Shown here one piece after another: positions 1 through 5,871 of a DNA stretch of 10,253 nucleotides. A program made the position numbers and the translations under genes. The DNA lies in contig MU646410.1 of the NCBI GenBank assembly GCA_026770585.1, positions 421,852 through 432,104 on the forward strand. The letters run 5' to 3'. The notes beneath the pieces are model-generated. The model was not told the DNA's origin and searched no databases. It worked only from the letters and a program-made list of their open reading frames with translations. Position 1 is the stretch's first letter, and each line of letters begins with the position of its first letter. The stretch is from Baffinella frigidus (Eukaryota; Cryptophyceae; Cryptomonadales; Baffinellaceae).

Positions 1-2
1 CA

Positions 3-50
3 CCGTGGCTTGAGGTGGTGTCGGAGGAGGGGCTATACTACTGGAACCAG
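3..50 (+). CDS. WW-domain exon, 3' part (partial gene)
   Basis: Read from base 3 this gives PWLEVVSEEGLYYWNQ, followed directly by GT (CAG|GTTACG), a good eukaryotic donor. The peptide fits the first two thirds of a WW domain: the first Trp, the Glu-x-x-Ser-x-x-Gly turn, the aromatic YYWN strand and the Asn that starts the third strand. The rest, with the second conserved Trp and Pro, would lie on a later exon that I cannot locate here. WW domains bind proline-rich peptides and occur in splicing, ubiquitin-ligase and signalling proteins. The exon start lies outside the window, so the parent protein is unknown. Without splicing the frame runs into a poly-Pro stretch and stops soon after, which supports an exon end at 50. 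Confidence 0.55.
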
Positions 51-120
51 GTTACGAGCCCCCCCCCCTCTGCTCCTCCTCTGCTTTGTCACGCTCGAGC
101 CTAGAAACGAGTGATTCAAA

Positions 121-136
121 AGCCTGCACACAGGCT
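121..136. repeat. Small perfect hairpin next to inverted repeat
   Basis: AGCCTG and CAGGCT pair around the 4-base loop CACA. It abuts the left end of the 136-270 inverted repeat, so it may be part of that element's insertion site or terminus. Confidence 0.5.
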
Positions 137-270
137 TATCCGGGGAAACCTATTTTTCTTTCTTTTGATGGTAATCCAAATTACTACACAGATTCTTTTA
201 TATTACTAATAAGAACGAATTGTGTAGTAATTTTCCATCAAATGAAAGAAAAATAGGTTTCCCCGGATAA
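136..270. mobile_element. MITE-like inverted repeat (135 bp)
   Basis: Arms 136-190 and 221-270 are reverse complements with only a few mismatches or indels, beginning TTATCCGGGGAAACC and ending in its complement. The AT-rich loop is about 30 bases. There is no ORF. Near-perfect arms, small size and no coding capacity fit a miniature inverted-repeat transposable element or a snap-back element. I see no convincing target-site duplication, so the class is unassigned. The terminal TCCGGGGAAA is also present at the palindrome 4317-4333. Confidence 0.7.
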
Positions 271-345
271 ATGCTCCCTAGGAACTTTCGGGATTTTCAC
301 GCCCGGGTGAAATGTCGGGTGGTGACATGTGTTTGCATCCAGCAA

Positions 346-497
346 TTTATCTCAGAAAAGGGATTTTTAAGTTCGTTTTCTTGAGTCAACCCCCCTTCAA
401 ATTTGTCAACTTATGCGCAGAGAAAAGATTAAGTTGACGAATTTGTACAGGAATTGACTTAAGAAAACGAATTGAAAAATCCCTTTTCTGAGATAAA
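346..497. mobile_element. MITE-like inverted repeat (about 152 bp)
   Basis: The outer arms (346-389 and 455-497) begin TTTATCTCAGAAAAGGGATTTTT and end with the complement. Inner arms 396-413 and 430-446 pair through GTCAACTTA/TAAGTTGAC. The centre is short and AT-rich, with no ORF. It is a second, unrelated hairpin element next to the first, and its inner arms carry the AAGTTGAC motif found in many other places in the window. Confidence 0.7.
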
Positions 498-552
498 ATT
501 CGTCACTAGCACCACGAAGATGAAATGACCGCTCTGCGAAGCCCACACTGTG

Positions 553-633
553 GGGTTGTCAACCGTTTGACAACCCGTTGGTCAAAGCTGACGTGTTTCT
601 GGTTTGTACCAGAAACACGTCAACGTTTACCAA
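553..633. mobile_element. Double hairpin, MITE-like
   Basis: Two adjacent stems. GGGTTGTCAA (553-562) pairs with TTGACAACCC (567-576). TGACGTGTTTCTGGT (589-603) pairs perfectly with 608-622 around a TTGT loop, extended by TTGGT (578-582) with ACCAA (629-633). The direct repeat TCTGCGAAGC flanks the structure (about 533 and 650). Translations across it are not credible because the DNA is a palindrome. Element class unknown. Confidence 0.6.
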
Positions 634-676
634 TTCGCATTATTTCCGATCTGCGAAGCGGCACCACCCGCGCGTC

Positions 677-1055
677 TTACACAGATCCCCGTCCGTGCGC
701 GTGTGTGTAAGCCACATCCTCGGTCGTGCGCGGGTGTGTCTAACACTGACTCCCGTCCGTGCGGACGTGTCTTACAACGATCTCCGTACAAACTCGGACG
801 TGCGCGACCGCTGTCGAGCGACTTTGGCACGAAATCAAACGCAATGTCCAGAATCTGGACCTAGCATCCGTTACCTTGTCCGAAGGAACCCCCCTATGCC
901 CCTACGGTGTTGAATCCGTAGGCCCTATGGATTACGTTTAGATGGGCTGTTCCCTTCTCGCTCGGCAGCGGTCTAACACAGACCCCCGACCGTGCCAGTG
1001 TGTCTAACACACATCCTCGGACGTGTGCGAGTGTGTCTAACACAGATCCGCGTCC
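677..1055. repeat. Degenerate GTGTCTAACAC minisatellite, block 1
   Basis: Imperfect units of about 35-45 bases contain GTGTGTCTAACACAGATCC-type cores joined by CGTCCGTGCGC-type spacers, in two clusters (about 677-815 and 968-1055). Between them lies a partial copy of the GGAACCCCCCTATG repeat family. Short ORFs here are frame readings of the repeat, with no domain. The same core returns at 7351-7470. Confidence 0.6.
882..911 (+). repeat. Partial copy of the GGAACCCCCCTATG repeat family
   Basis: Matches the start of the longer copies at 4839 and 9726 (CCGAAGGAACCCCCCTATGCCCCTACGG). Identity is lost downstream, except that ATGGATTA...CGTTTAGATGGGCTGT at about 927-950 resembles 4360-4397. Confidence 0.6.
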
Positions 1056-1130
1056 TTTTCGAACAGGTTACGGACGCGACTTCCTGGGACACGCCCCCCG
1101 GGTGCGTTGCGAACCCCAAACCCTAAACCC

Positions 1131-1318
1131 TAGAGCTATTCCGGTAGGACTTGTCGCGTTTTCGATTTCGAGACTTCGAGACTTCGAGACTTCATTTGTA
1201 CCATGAGATTTGAAACGGTGTGTTTTAAAACGTTTTACGCCCTTTAAAACCTTTTTGAAGTCTGAAATCTTGAAATCTCGAAGTCGAAAACGCGATAAGT
1301 CCTACCGGAATGGCTCTA
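1131..1318. mobile_element. MITE-like inverted repeat inside telomere-like DNA
   Basis: Arms 1131-1197 and 1257-1318 begin TAGAGCTATTCCGGTAGGAC and end in a near-perfect complement. The left arm holds a tandem GAGACTTC triplet. The central 60 bases are AT-rich and noncoding. On the left the element follows CCCTAAACCC; soon after the right end heptamers resume, so it appears inserted into or beside telomere-like repeats. A TA target duplication is possible but cannot be told apart from the heptamer itself. Confidence 0.7.
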
Positions 1319-1400
1319 AACATTTTAACCCTGAACCCTAAACCCTGGATTCCCGGATCGGGGCCTCAGTGGCGAGGATGTGCACATTCTGGAATTAATC

Positions 1401-1530
1401 TCGGAACATATCACAATCTGTGGGTAAATACCCTCGTCCTACCCTTGTTTTCATTCCTAAAATAGCATGTTCACCCTTATCTTCGGCGTTGGAAGCCTTG
1501 ACATACACAACAGATTCTGGTATGCTCCGA
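1401..1530. repeat. Diverged inverted repeat
   Basis: 1401-1423 matches the complement of 1508-1530 at about 19 of 23 bases, looping out about 84 bases. It is followed by the near-palindrome GACCGGCCCGGTC at 1542-1554. This is probably an older hairpin element. I see no gene between 1320 and 1790; the paired motifs AAGTTGAC (about 1639) and GTCAACTT (about 1668) also lie here. Confidence 0.4.
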
Positions 1531-1701
1531 AATGAGATTGTGACCGGCCCGGTCTGTTCCAACGCCCTCGAAGTCTAGCTCTGCCTCAGTCTATTTGGTC
1601 TTGCCAATTTGGTGAGACCAGGCTCTTTTCCGCTCCAAAGTTGACGGAGTCGTACCTCAAACCCAGCTTGTCAACTTAAAAATGGCCAGTCAACCCGACT
1701 G

Positions 1702-1882
1702 ATGCAGAGGCTGAACCCCGCCGGCTAGTGTTCATTACACCTCTCTACTTTCTTTTCGCAGCCAGTTTATACCAGGAAAGGAGTTAAGAATAGATGCATG
1801 GGCTGTGCAACAACACATGTAGCCCGCCGGGCGGGCGATGCAAGCCCCGCCGGCTCATCTTTATTACAACTCTTACAAAAAA
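1702..1882 (+). repeat. Two-copy diverged direct repeat
   Basis: A segment of about 45 bases around CCCCGCCGGCT...TTATTAC..CTCT appears at about 1702-1748 and again at about 1836-1882. The second copy lies inside the open frame that starts at 1798, which lowers confidence that this part of that frame is coding. Confidence 0.45.
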
Positions 1883-2049
1883 ACATCGCGCAGCGATCAC
1901 GCGTGCCCGCAAGCCCTAAGCCCCAAACGATCATTTCCAACCTGGCGAAAAACAGGTGGGACGTAGCGGCGCCCGCGTCCGAAGAAGGCGCCGAACTAGA
2001 GCCGCCGCAAGCACCTCAGGAGGAGTCTTGCGTTGCCTCATCCCAGAAG
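1798..2049 (+). CDS. Possible first exon of a Glu-rich protein
   Basis: An ATG-started frame of 84 codons beginning MGCATTH runs open to CAG AAG|GTGAAC, a plausible phase-0 donor, where telomere-like DNA begins. The second half (about residues 60-84) is acidic and Pro-rich and ends in APQEESCVASSQK. That tail resembles the islands at 2268 and 2698, which also follow a CCTCAG and start with Glu codons, so the 3' part is the best supported. The N-terminal half crosses a repeated noncoding segment, so the true start may lie downstream (for example after an AG acceptor near 1950-2025). MGC could be an acylation signal if the start is real. No known domain. Confidence 0.35.
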
Positions 2050-2067
2050 GTGAACCCTGAACCCTGA

Positions 2068-2250
2068 ACACGACGCACGCAACACGACGCACGACACACG
2101 ACACACGACACACGACACACGACACTCGACACACCACACACCACACCACACACCACACACCACACACCACACACCACACACCACACACGACCACGACACA
2201 CGCAACATGAAGCCCGAAACACGAAGCCCGAAACACGAAGCCCGAAACAC
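2068..2250. repeat. CA-rich minisatellites
   Basis: Runs of ACGAC/ACACG (about 2068-2125), then ACACACC (about 2125-2190), then three tandem copies of GAAGCCCGAAACAC (about 2210-2250). Reverse-strand ORFs here are only low-complexity Val/Cys/Trp strings. The last block grades into the CCCGAAA-type heptamers. Confidence 0.8.
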
Positions 2251-2267
2251 GACACCTGAAACCTCAG

Positions 2268-2315
2268 GAGAAGGAGGAGGGGAACTCTCCGTCTCGCGTG
2301 GCCACGCCTCAGGAG
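2268..2315 (+). CDS. Exon-like island, EKEEGNSPSRVATPQE
   Basis: A 48-base open island between CCTCAG and GTGCAC reads EKEEGNSPSRVATPQE, with both ends in phase 0. It aligns with 2698-2742 (ENEDGTQSGVPAPQQ) and with the end of the 1798-2049 frame, suggesting duplicated symmetric exons whose gain or loss would keep the frame. No domain is recognised; the peptide is acidic and probably disordered. Its 3' part (GGCCACGCCTCAGGAGGTGC and downstream) is copied at 2479-2520. Confidence 0.4.
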
Positions 2316-2341
2316 GTGCACCCTCAACCAAAGCCCTAAAC
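2300..2341 (+). repeat. 42-bp direct repeat, copy 1
   Basis: The segment from GGCCACGCCTCAGGAGGTGC to AAAGCCCTAAAC is repeated at 2479-2520 with essentially one change. It spans the end of the exon-like island and the start of the telomere-like spacer, so exon and intron sequence were copied together. Confidence 0.8.
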
Positions 2342-2360
2342 CCACGCGGGTGCACCTCCC

Positions 2361-2478
2361 GTGGAACAGCCCCGCCGGCAGGCTCGTGAACGCCCGCGTG
2401 ACCGGTCACGCGGACGCCGAAGCCAACTGTCCGAGGTGACTGCCTTGCGTTGTGCCATGCCCACGGGCTCCCTTCAGA
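2361..2478 (+). other. Arg/Ser-rich coding-like island, unassigned
   Basis: GC-rich, non-repetitive DNA between two copies of the 42-bp repeat. One frame reads PRRQARERPRDRSRGRRSQL, an RS-like composition, but the alternative frames are also open and there is no clear splice pair. It could be an exon of the same gene or degenerate spacer. CCCGCCGGC here echoes the repeat at 1702-1882. Confidence 0.25.
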
Positions 2479-2520
2479 GGCCACGCCTCAGGAGGTGCAC
2501 CCTCAACCAAAGCCCTGAAC
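2479..2520 (+). repeat. 42-bp direct repeat, copy 2
   Basis: Second copy of 2300-2341. Only the last codons of the exon-like island are present, so this copy is a broken exon with its downstream spacer. It ends in CCCTGAAC heptamers. Confidence 0.8.
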
Positions 2521-2690
2521 CCCGAACCCTCAACCCTAAACCCTCAACTCTAAACTCTCAACCCTGAACCCCAAACCCTGAGCACTACACTCGGAACCCT
2601 GAGCACTACACTCTGAACCCTAAAACCTCAACCCTAAACCCTGAACCCTGAGCCCTACACTCTGAAGCCTAACCTCTACACAAAAAAGGT
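2521..2690. repeat. Degenerate telomere-like heptamers
   Basis: Diverged CCCTAAA relatives, mainly CCCTGAA, CCCTCAA and ACTCTAA, with no island of coding character. Confidence 0.8.
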
Positions 2691-2697
2691 CCCTCAG

Positions 2698-2742
2698 GAG
2701 AACGAGGACGGGACACAGTCTGGCGTGCCCGCGCCTCAGCAG
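2698..2742 (+). CDS. Exon-like island, ENEDGTQSGVPAPQQ
   Basis: A 45-base island flanked by CCCTCAG and by GTAAAC, the best-looking donor in the region. It is phase 0 at both ends and reads ENEDGTQSGVPAPQQ. It aligns with the 2268-2315 island (E-x-E-x-G start, S-x-V middle, APQ/TPQ end). The downstream intron is, from its first bases, an exact TTTAGGG-type array on the complementary strand. No domain recognised. Confidence 0.45.
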
Positions 2743-2743
2743 G

Positions 2744-2882
2744 TAAACCCTAAACCCTAAACCCTAAACCCTAAACCCTAAACCCTAAACCCTAAACCCT
2801 AAACCCTAAACCCTAAACCCTAAACCCTGTACCCTACACCCTAAACCCTAAACCCTAAACCCTAAACCCTAAACCCTATACC
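2744..2882. repeat. Exact interstitial telomere-like array (CCCTAAA)n
   Basis: About twelve uninterrupted CCCTAAA units, a short break (CCCTGTACCCTACA), then about five more. This is the TTTAGGG plant/alga-type telomere repeat on the minus strand. The array starts inside the GTAAAC donor of the preceding island. Confidence 0.95.
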
Positions 2883-3050
2883 CTATACCCTGAACCCTGA
2901 AAACTAAACTCTACACTCTACACTCTACAATCTACACTCTACACCCTCAACCCTTGACCCTCAACCCTTGACCCTAAATTCTAAACCCTAGACCCGAAAC
3001 TCTGAACCCGAAACTCTACACCACATACCCTGAAACCTAGACCCTGACCC
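2883..3050. repeat. Degenerate heptamers, ACTCTAC type
   Basis: The telomere-like unit drifts to TACACTC/ACTCTAC and CCCTCAA variants with 7-base spacing retained. The end (from 3002) belongs to a direct repeat shared with 3290-3369. Confidence 0.8.
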
Positions 3051-3080
3051 AGGAGGAGGAGGGGGCGCCCGGGGGGGTTC
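3002..3080 (+). repeat. About 80-bp direct repeat, copy 1
   Basis: From CTGAACCCGAAACTCTACAC through the GC-rich block ending GGGGGGGTTCA, this segment is repeated at 3290-3369 with few changes. It contains spacer plus the start of an exon-like island. Confidence 0.8.
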
Positions 3081-3091
3081 AAGAGGGACCA
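3053..3091 (+). CDS. Exon-like island, EEEGAPGGVQEG
   Basis: After CCCAG this reads EEEGAPGGVQEGP and then runs into heptamers with no clear GT donor at the end; a GT inside the G-run is possible. It matches the start of the island at 3344. It belongs to the (C)AG|GAG-starting island family, but looks truncated. Confidence 0.3.
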
Positions 3092-3094
3092 TAC

Positions 3095-3290
3095 ATTCTG
3101 AATCCTAAACACTAAACTCTACACTCTACACTCCACACTCTACACTCTGAACTCCACACTCTTCACTCTACACCCTGAACCCTTAACCCTGAACCCTAAA
3201 CCCTAAACCCTAAACCCCAAATCCAAAACCCTCAACCCCATACCCTAATCTCTAAATCAGGGGTTACCCTCAACCCTCAACCCCAAACCC
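3095..3290. repeat. Degenerate heptamers
   Basis: ACTCTAC-type units (about 3105-3170) pass into CCCTAAA and CCCTCAA types. No gene seen. Confidence 0.8.
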
Positions 3291-3369
3291 TGAACCCGAA
3301 ACTCTACACCACATACCCTGAAACCTAAACCCTAAACCAGCAGGAGGAGGGGGCGCCCGGGGGGGTTCA
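3290..3369 (+). repeat. About 80-bp direct repeat, copy 2
   Basis: Second copy of 3002-3080, including the GAGGAGGGGGCGCCCGGGGG block. Confidence 0.8.
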
Positions 3370-3595
3370 GGAAGAAGTGGTTCAGGACGTGGTTCGGGAT
3401 GCGTTTCAAAAGAAGGTTCAGGAGGAGGAGGTTCAAGAGGAGGAGGTGCAAGAGGGGGGGGAGGAGGAGATGGACGATTCGACGGTCCTAGCGTCGGTCG
3501 CGCCCCCCTTTCTTTCACCATCCACTTTCATCTCGGAAGATAACTGGACCAGTTCCCCAATCGGCGTTTTCATTTTAATTAGGAGGCCTAATTAA
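3344..3595 (+). CDS. Acidic coiled-coil-like exon, 3' end uncertain
   Basis: Following AGCAG, the frame starting GAG GAG GGG is open for about 83 codons to the TAA at 3593-3595. It opens EEGAPGGVQEEVVQDVV, continues with repeated VQEEE units, an acidic stretch and then MDDSTVLASVAPPF. The alternating Val/Gln/Glu pattern would suit a charged helix. The last third is doubtful: the stop lies in a 21-bp palindrome (3575-3595) and the tail has no sequence logic. The real exon may end earlier at a GT such as ACG|GTCCTA near 3484. Function unknown. Confidence 0.4.
   Translation, partial: EEGAPGGVQEEVVQDVVRDAFQKKVQEEEVQEEEVQEGGEEEMDDSTVLASVAPPFLSPSTFISEDNWTSSPIGVFILIRRPN
3542..3595. repeat. Paired short palindromes
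   Basis: AACTGGACCAGTT (3542-3554), then TTAATTAGG-AGG-CCTAATTAA (3575-3595, perfect 9-bp arms). They sit at the edge between coding-like and heptamer DNA and could be the terminus of a small hairpin element or a protein-binding site. Confidence 0.5.
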
Positions 3596-3599
3596 GTTT

Positions 3600-3890
3600 A
3601 CTATGCCCTAAATAAATCGCCCCCTGAACCGCCAACCCTACAGTGTAACTCCCGAACCCCCGAACCCCCGAACCCCAACCCCGAAACCCCAAACCCCAAC
3701 CCTAAACCCCGAACCATGAACCCCAAACCCCGAACCATGAACCCAAAAACTCAAAACCCCTCAACCCTAACCCTCGACCCCCCACACCCTGACCCCAATC
3801 TCATCAACCAAACCCCATACCCTCAACCCCCCCAAACCCTCAATCCCAAACACTCAACCCCAAACACTCAGCCCAAAACCACGAAGGTAG
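3600..3890. repeat. Degenerate heptamers, CCCCGAA/CCCCAAA type
   Basis: Low-complexity C/A-rich units with Gs. The open frame across it is a Pro/Asn/Thr-rich reading of the repeat and not a protein. Confidence 0.8.
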
Positions 3891-3955
3891 GTGTTAATGG
3901 CGGACGGGACGGAGTTTTCGGGCGAGTGGTCGCGCGAGACAGGCCTCCCCCATGG
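3891..3955 (+). CDS. MORN-repeat exon
   Basis: After GGTAG (AG at 3889-3890) the frame reads VLMADGTEFSGEWSRE then TGLPHG, and a GT follows at 3956 (CATGG|GTCTCA). This matches the MORN consensus: D-G-T, an aromatic, S-G-E-W, a short charged turn, then P-H-G. MORN repeats form beta-hairpin rods that bind phospholipids or proteins and tether complexes to membranes or the cytoskeleton. The island stands alone between heptamer tracts, so it would have to be spliced to other exons. The other + strand frame over the same bases (VNGGRDGVFGR) has no domain. Confidence 0.55.
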
Positions 3956-3956
3956 G

Positions 3957-3957
<1 letters not shown>

Positions 3958-3989
<32 letters not shown>

Positions 3990-4200
3990 ATCCTCAATCA
4001 TAAGCCCCTCAACCCTCAACGCTACTGGGCCCTCCGCAAACGCTAGTGTCATGCCTATAGCAAGAACCACGAACAAATAGCAAGAACCAACAACCAAGAA
4101 CCAAGAACCCATCCCCTCGACCTCAAACCCGTACACCCTGAACTATAAACCCTAAACCCTACGCCCTAAACCCTCAACCCACGCCCTCAACCCTGAAACC
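3958..4200. repeat. Heptamer spacer, CCCTCAA type, and AAGAACC repeat
   Basis: Five or so CCCTCAA units (3959-3990), unique DNA around 4020-4060, then a short CAAGAACCA-type repeat (about 4060-4108) and mixed CCCTAAA units. No gene seen. Confidence 0.75.
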
Positions 4201-4217
4201 CGTGTTGAAAAAAGTTA

Positions 4218-4252
4218 AGGGGCATAGGGTATAGGGTATAGGGTGTAGGGTC
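4218..4252. repeat. Inverted-orientation heptamers (GGGTATA)
   Basis: ATAGGGTATAGGGTATAGGG and TGTAGGG put the G-rich strand on +, opposite to almost all other heptamers in the window. This is a local inversion of the array. Confidence 0.8.
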
Positions 4253-4285
4253 TTGCCCATTCCCGAACGTCTGGCTCTGCCTGAG

Positions 4286-4429
4286 GCAACCACTTAGCAG
4301 CGACCGGGATCCTTTTCCCCCGGATATCCGGGGAAAACGCGGTTAGAATTCCAGGTCAATGGATTAGATTCTAGTACAAATCGTTTAGATGGACTGTATC
4401 TGTGAAGCCCCTGGTGGCTGCTAAGTGGC
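4286..4429. repeat. Inverted repeat around a CCGGATATCCGG palindrome
   Basis: AACCACTTAGCAGCGACC (4288-4305 region) pairs with GGTGGCTGCTAAGTGG (about 4411-4426). Inside, TTTTCCCCCGGATATCCGGGGAAAA (4313-4337) is a palindrome with one extra C. The region between has no ORF. It is probably a third small hairpin-type element; its core recalls the TCCGGGGAAA end of the 136-270 element. Confidence 0.5.
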
Positions 4430-4466
4430 TGGGCTCACAGTAAATATCTTCTTTGGCGCAAAACGC

Positions 4467-4572
4467 AAAGTTGACCTGTGTTAACTCGCGAGTGCAGCAC
4501 TAAAAGTTGACACGTGTCAACTTGGGGCGCAGAACTGAAAGTTGACGCGTGTCAACTTTGCGGGTGCAGGCT
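4467..4572. repeat. Three tandem units with palindromic AAGTTGAC cores
   Basis: Three units of 35-36 bases start at about 4467, 4502 and 4538. Each holds AAGTTGAC...GTYAACT followed by a GYGCAG-type tail. The middle unit contains the perfect 20-base palindrome AAGTTGACACGTGTCAACTT (4504-4523), with CACGTG at its centre and TTGAC on each side. Such motifs resemble G-box and W-box sites of plant factors, but that link is only an analogy. Confidence 0.65.
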
Positions 4573-4670
4573 GGGGCAGGAGACACACCCTGCCGGGCGA
4601 ATCTACCAGGGGCAGTATGCCAACGACATGCGCCACGGTACCACTTGCCAACCTGATTCAGATTAATGGT
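4532..4670 (-). repeat. Large inverted repeat, left arm (139 bp)
   Basis: Reverse complement of 4969-5107 with only three mismatches over 139 bases. The minus-strand frame read here (NLNQVGKWYRGACRWH) is mirrored by the + frame in the other arm simply because the DNA is inverted. Two of the three differences change an amino acid, so I see no sign of protein constraint. Probably the arm of a mobile or palindromic element. Confidence 0.9.
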
Positions 4671-4727
4671 CCCATCTGAGCCTGCAGAAGCTGAGAGAAG
4701 TGAAGAGCGCTGAGAGACGCTTCCCAG

Positions 4728-4772
4728 GACCCTACAGTAGGCAACCCGTAGGGATATAGGGGGGTTCCTACG
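4728..4772 (-). repeat. Nested inverted repeat, left arm; inverted copy of the GGAACCCCCCTATG family
   Basis: Reverse complement of 4839-4883 at 43 of 45 bases. It is the only minus-oriented member of the family that has + copies at 882, 4839 and 9726. Between the arms, ATTCGGGC...GCCCGAAAAT (about 4787-4812) can form a further hairpin. Confidence 0.85.
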
Positions 4773-4838
4773 CATATGGTAACGGAAATTCGGGCTTTCA
4801 GCGCCCGAAAATCCCTTGGTAGCCCGCTGTGTGGTATC

Positions 4839-4940
4839 CGCAGGAACCCCCCTATGTCCCTACGGGTTGCCTACTGTAGGGTCATAGGTCTTGCCGCTTA
4901 GGGGTTATTCAAAATCCCTTGGAAGTCCGCTGTGTGGCCT
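4839..4940 (+). repeat. GGAACCCCCCTATG-family repeat, full copy
   Basis: About 100 bases from CGCAGGAACCCCCCTATGTC to CCGCTGTGTGGCCTA, roughly 90% identical to 9726-9829. The motif GAAGTCCGCTGTGTGG recurs at about 4816 (variant), 4923 and 5114, so pieces of the family are scattered through the whole composite element. No protein is encoded. Confidence 0.8.
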
Positions 4941-4968
4941 ATCCACATCTGGGGAATCATTCGATCCA

Positions 4969-5107
4969 ACCATTAATCTAAATCGGGTTGGCAAGTGGTA
5001 CCGTGGCGCATGTCGTTGGCATGCTGCCCCTGGTAGATTCGCCCGGCAGGGTGTGTCTCCTGCCCCAGCCTGCACCCGCAAAGTTGACACGCGTCAACTT
5101 TCAGTTC
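4969..5107 (+). repeat. Large inverted repeat, right arm (139 bp)
   Basis: Pairs with 4532-4670 (136 of 139 bases). The whole 4532-5107 structure could extrude as a branched cruciform with the 45-bp nested arms inside. The open frame 4891-5142 that crosses it is not supported as a gene. Confidence 0.9.
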
Positions 5108-5271
5108 CCTTCGAAGTCCGCTGTGTGGGAACTCCGATGTGAAGATGATTTCAATCTGTGGGCCACGAAAACAATCAAACCATGTCAAAAGTTGACGGTT
5201 AAGTGCCTGTGCGTCCCACCGTACGCGGAATGTCATTTTCAGCCGAAACCATATATGCTACACCGCGGCGC

Positions 5272-5711
5272 CAAAGTTGACGGTTTGGTACCAGCATGAT
5301 CGACTTTTGGCATTGTCAACTTTTGGCAGGGCTGGGCGCGCTCCAGACGAAGGAATGGCTCTAGTGTACGGATGGGCAAAAGTTGACGGTTTGGTACCAG
5401 CATGATCAACTTTTGTCGGTGATCAACTTTGGCATCACGGTCAACTTTTGACAAGGTTTGTGACTCAAGAAGGACTCGTCTACAGATTGGCAAAAGTTAA
5501 CGATTTAGTACCAGCATGATCAACTTTCAGCATTAGTGAACTTTGTAATCACGGTCAACTTTGGGCAGGGCTGGGCGCGCTGGAGACGAAAGAAGGGCTC
5601 TTCTACGGATGGCAAAAGTTGACGATTTAGCACCAGCATGAAGACATTGTCAACTTTTGGCAGGGCTTGGTGCGCTCGAGACTAAGGAAGGGCTCGTGTA
5701 CGAGGGGATGT
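5272..5711 (+). repeat. Four tandem 100-120 bp units joining AAGTTGAC spacer to MORN exon starts
   Basis: Units start at about 5272, 5377, 5491 and 5613. Each begins CAAAGTTGACGGTTTGGTACC (or a close variant), passes through CCAGCATGA and one to three GTCAACTTT motifs, and ends in a coding-like piece. The pieces read GLGALQTKEWL plus a stop (unit 1), GLVTQEGLVYRL (unit 2), GLGALETKEGLFYGW (unit 3) and GLGALETKEGLVYEGMWWEG (unit 4). Spacer and exon start have been duplicated together; only the last unit continues into a full MORN motif. Confidence 0.8.
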
Positions 5712-5737
5712 GGTGGGAGGGCCGCCGCCACGGGATG
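5664..5737 (+). CDS. MORN-repeat exon (best copy)
   Basis: Between TTTTGGCAG (AG at 5662-5663) and GTACAC (GT at 5738) the frame reads LGALETKEGLVYEGMWWEGR then RHGM. LVYEGMWWEGRRHGM is a clear MORN motif (Y-E-G-x-W, short turn, R-H-G). The start is in phase 1 (two bases complete a codon) and the end in phase 0. The pyrimidine-rich CAACTTTTGGCAG makes a reasonable acceptor. Related MORN pieces follow at 5872, 6007 and 6266. MORN proteins act as membrane or cytoskeletal scaffolds; the specific gene is not identifiable. Confidence 0.6.
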
Positions 5738-5744
5738 GTACACC

Positions 5745-5868
5745 CTGAACCCAAAACCTTGGCACTCTCGACCGACCTTGGACCATCAACCTTAGACCCG
5801 AAACCCGAGACCTGGAGTCCGAAACCCGAAATACGAGATACGAGATACGAAATACGGAATCGGAAACC
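5745..5868. repeat. Telomere-like spacer, CCCGAAA and ATACGAG types
   Basis: Degenerate units dominated by ACCCGAA, then GATACGA/AATACGA. Best read as intron or spacer between MORN islands. Confidence 0.7.
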
Positions 5869-5871
5869 CAA

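Noticed and set aside
525-941. Overlapping + and - ORFs
   Set aside because: They cross a double hairpin and the GTGTCTAACAC minisatellite in several frames; no domain.
1931-2484. Minus-strand ORFs rich in VVCGVWCV
   Set aside because: Direct translation of the ACAC/ACGAC minisatellite; low complexity.
2744-2882. True chromosome end
   Set aside because: Exact CCCTAAA runs are short and are followed by several kb of islands and other arrays, so this is interstitial.
3270-3521. Pro-rich minus-strand ORF
   Set aside because: Antisense shadow of the GAG/GGA-rich + strand island; Pro runs arise from its complement.
4500-5142. Apparent conserved protein (VGKWYRGACRWH) on both strands
   Set aside because: The two frames match because they lie on the arms of one inverted repeat. 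Two of the three differences between arms change the residue, so there is no coding signature.
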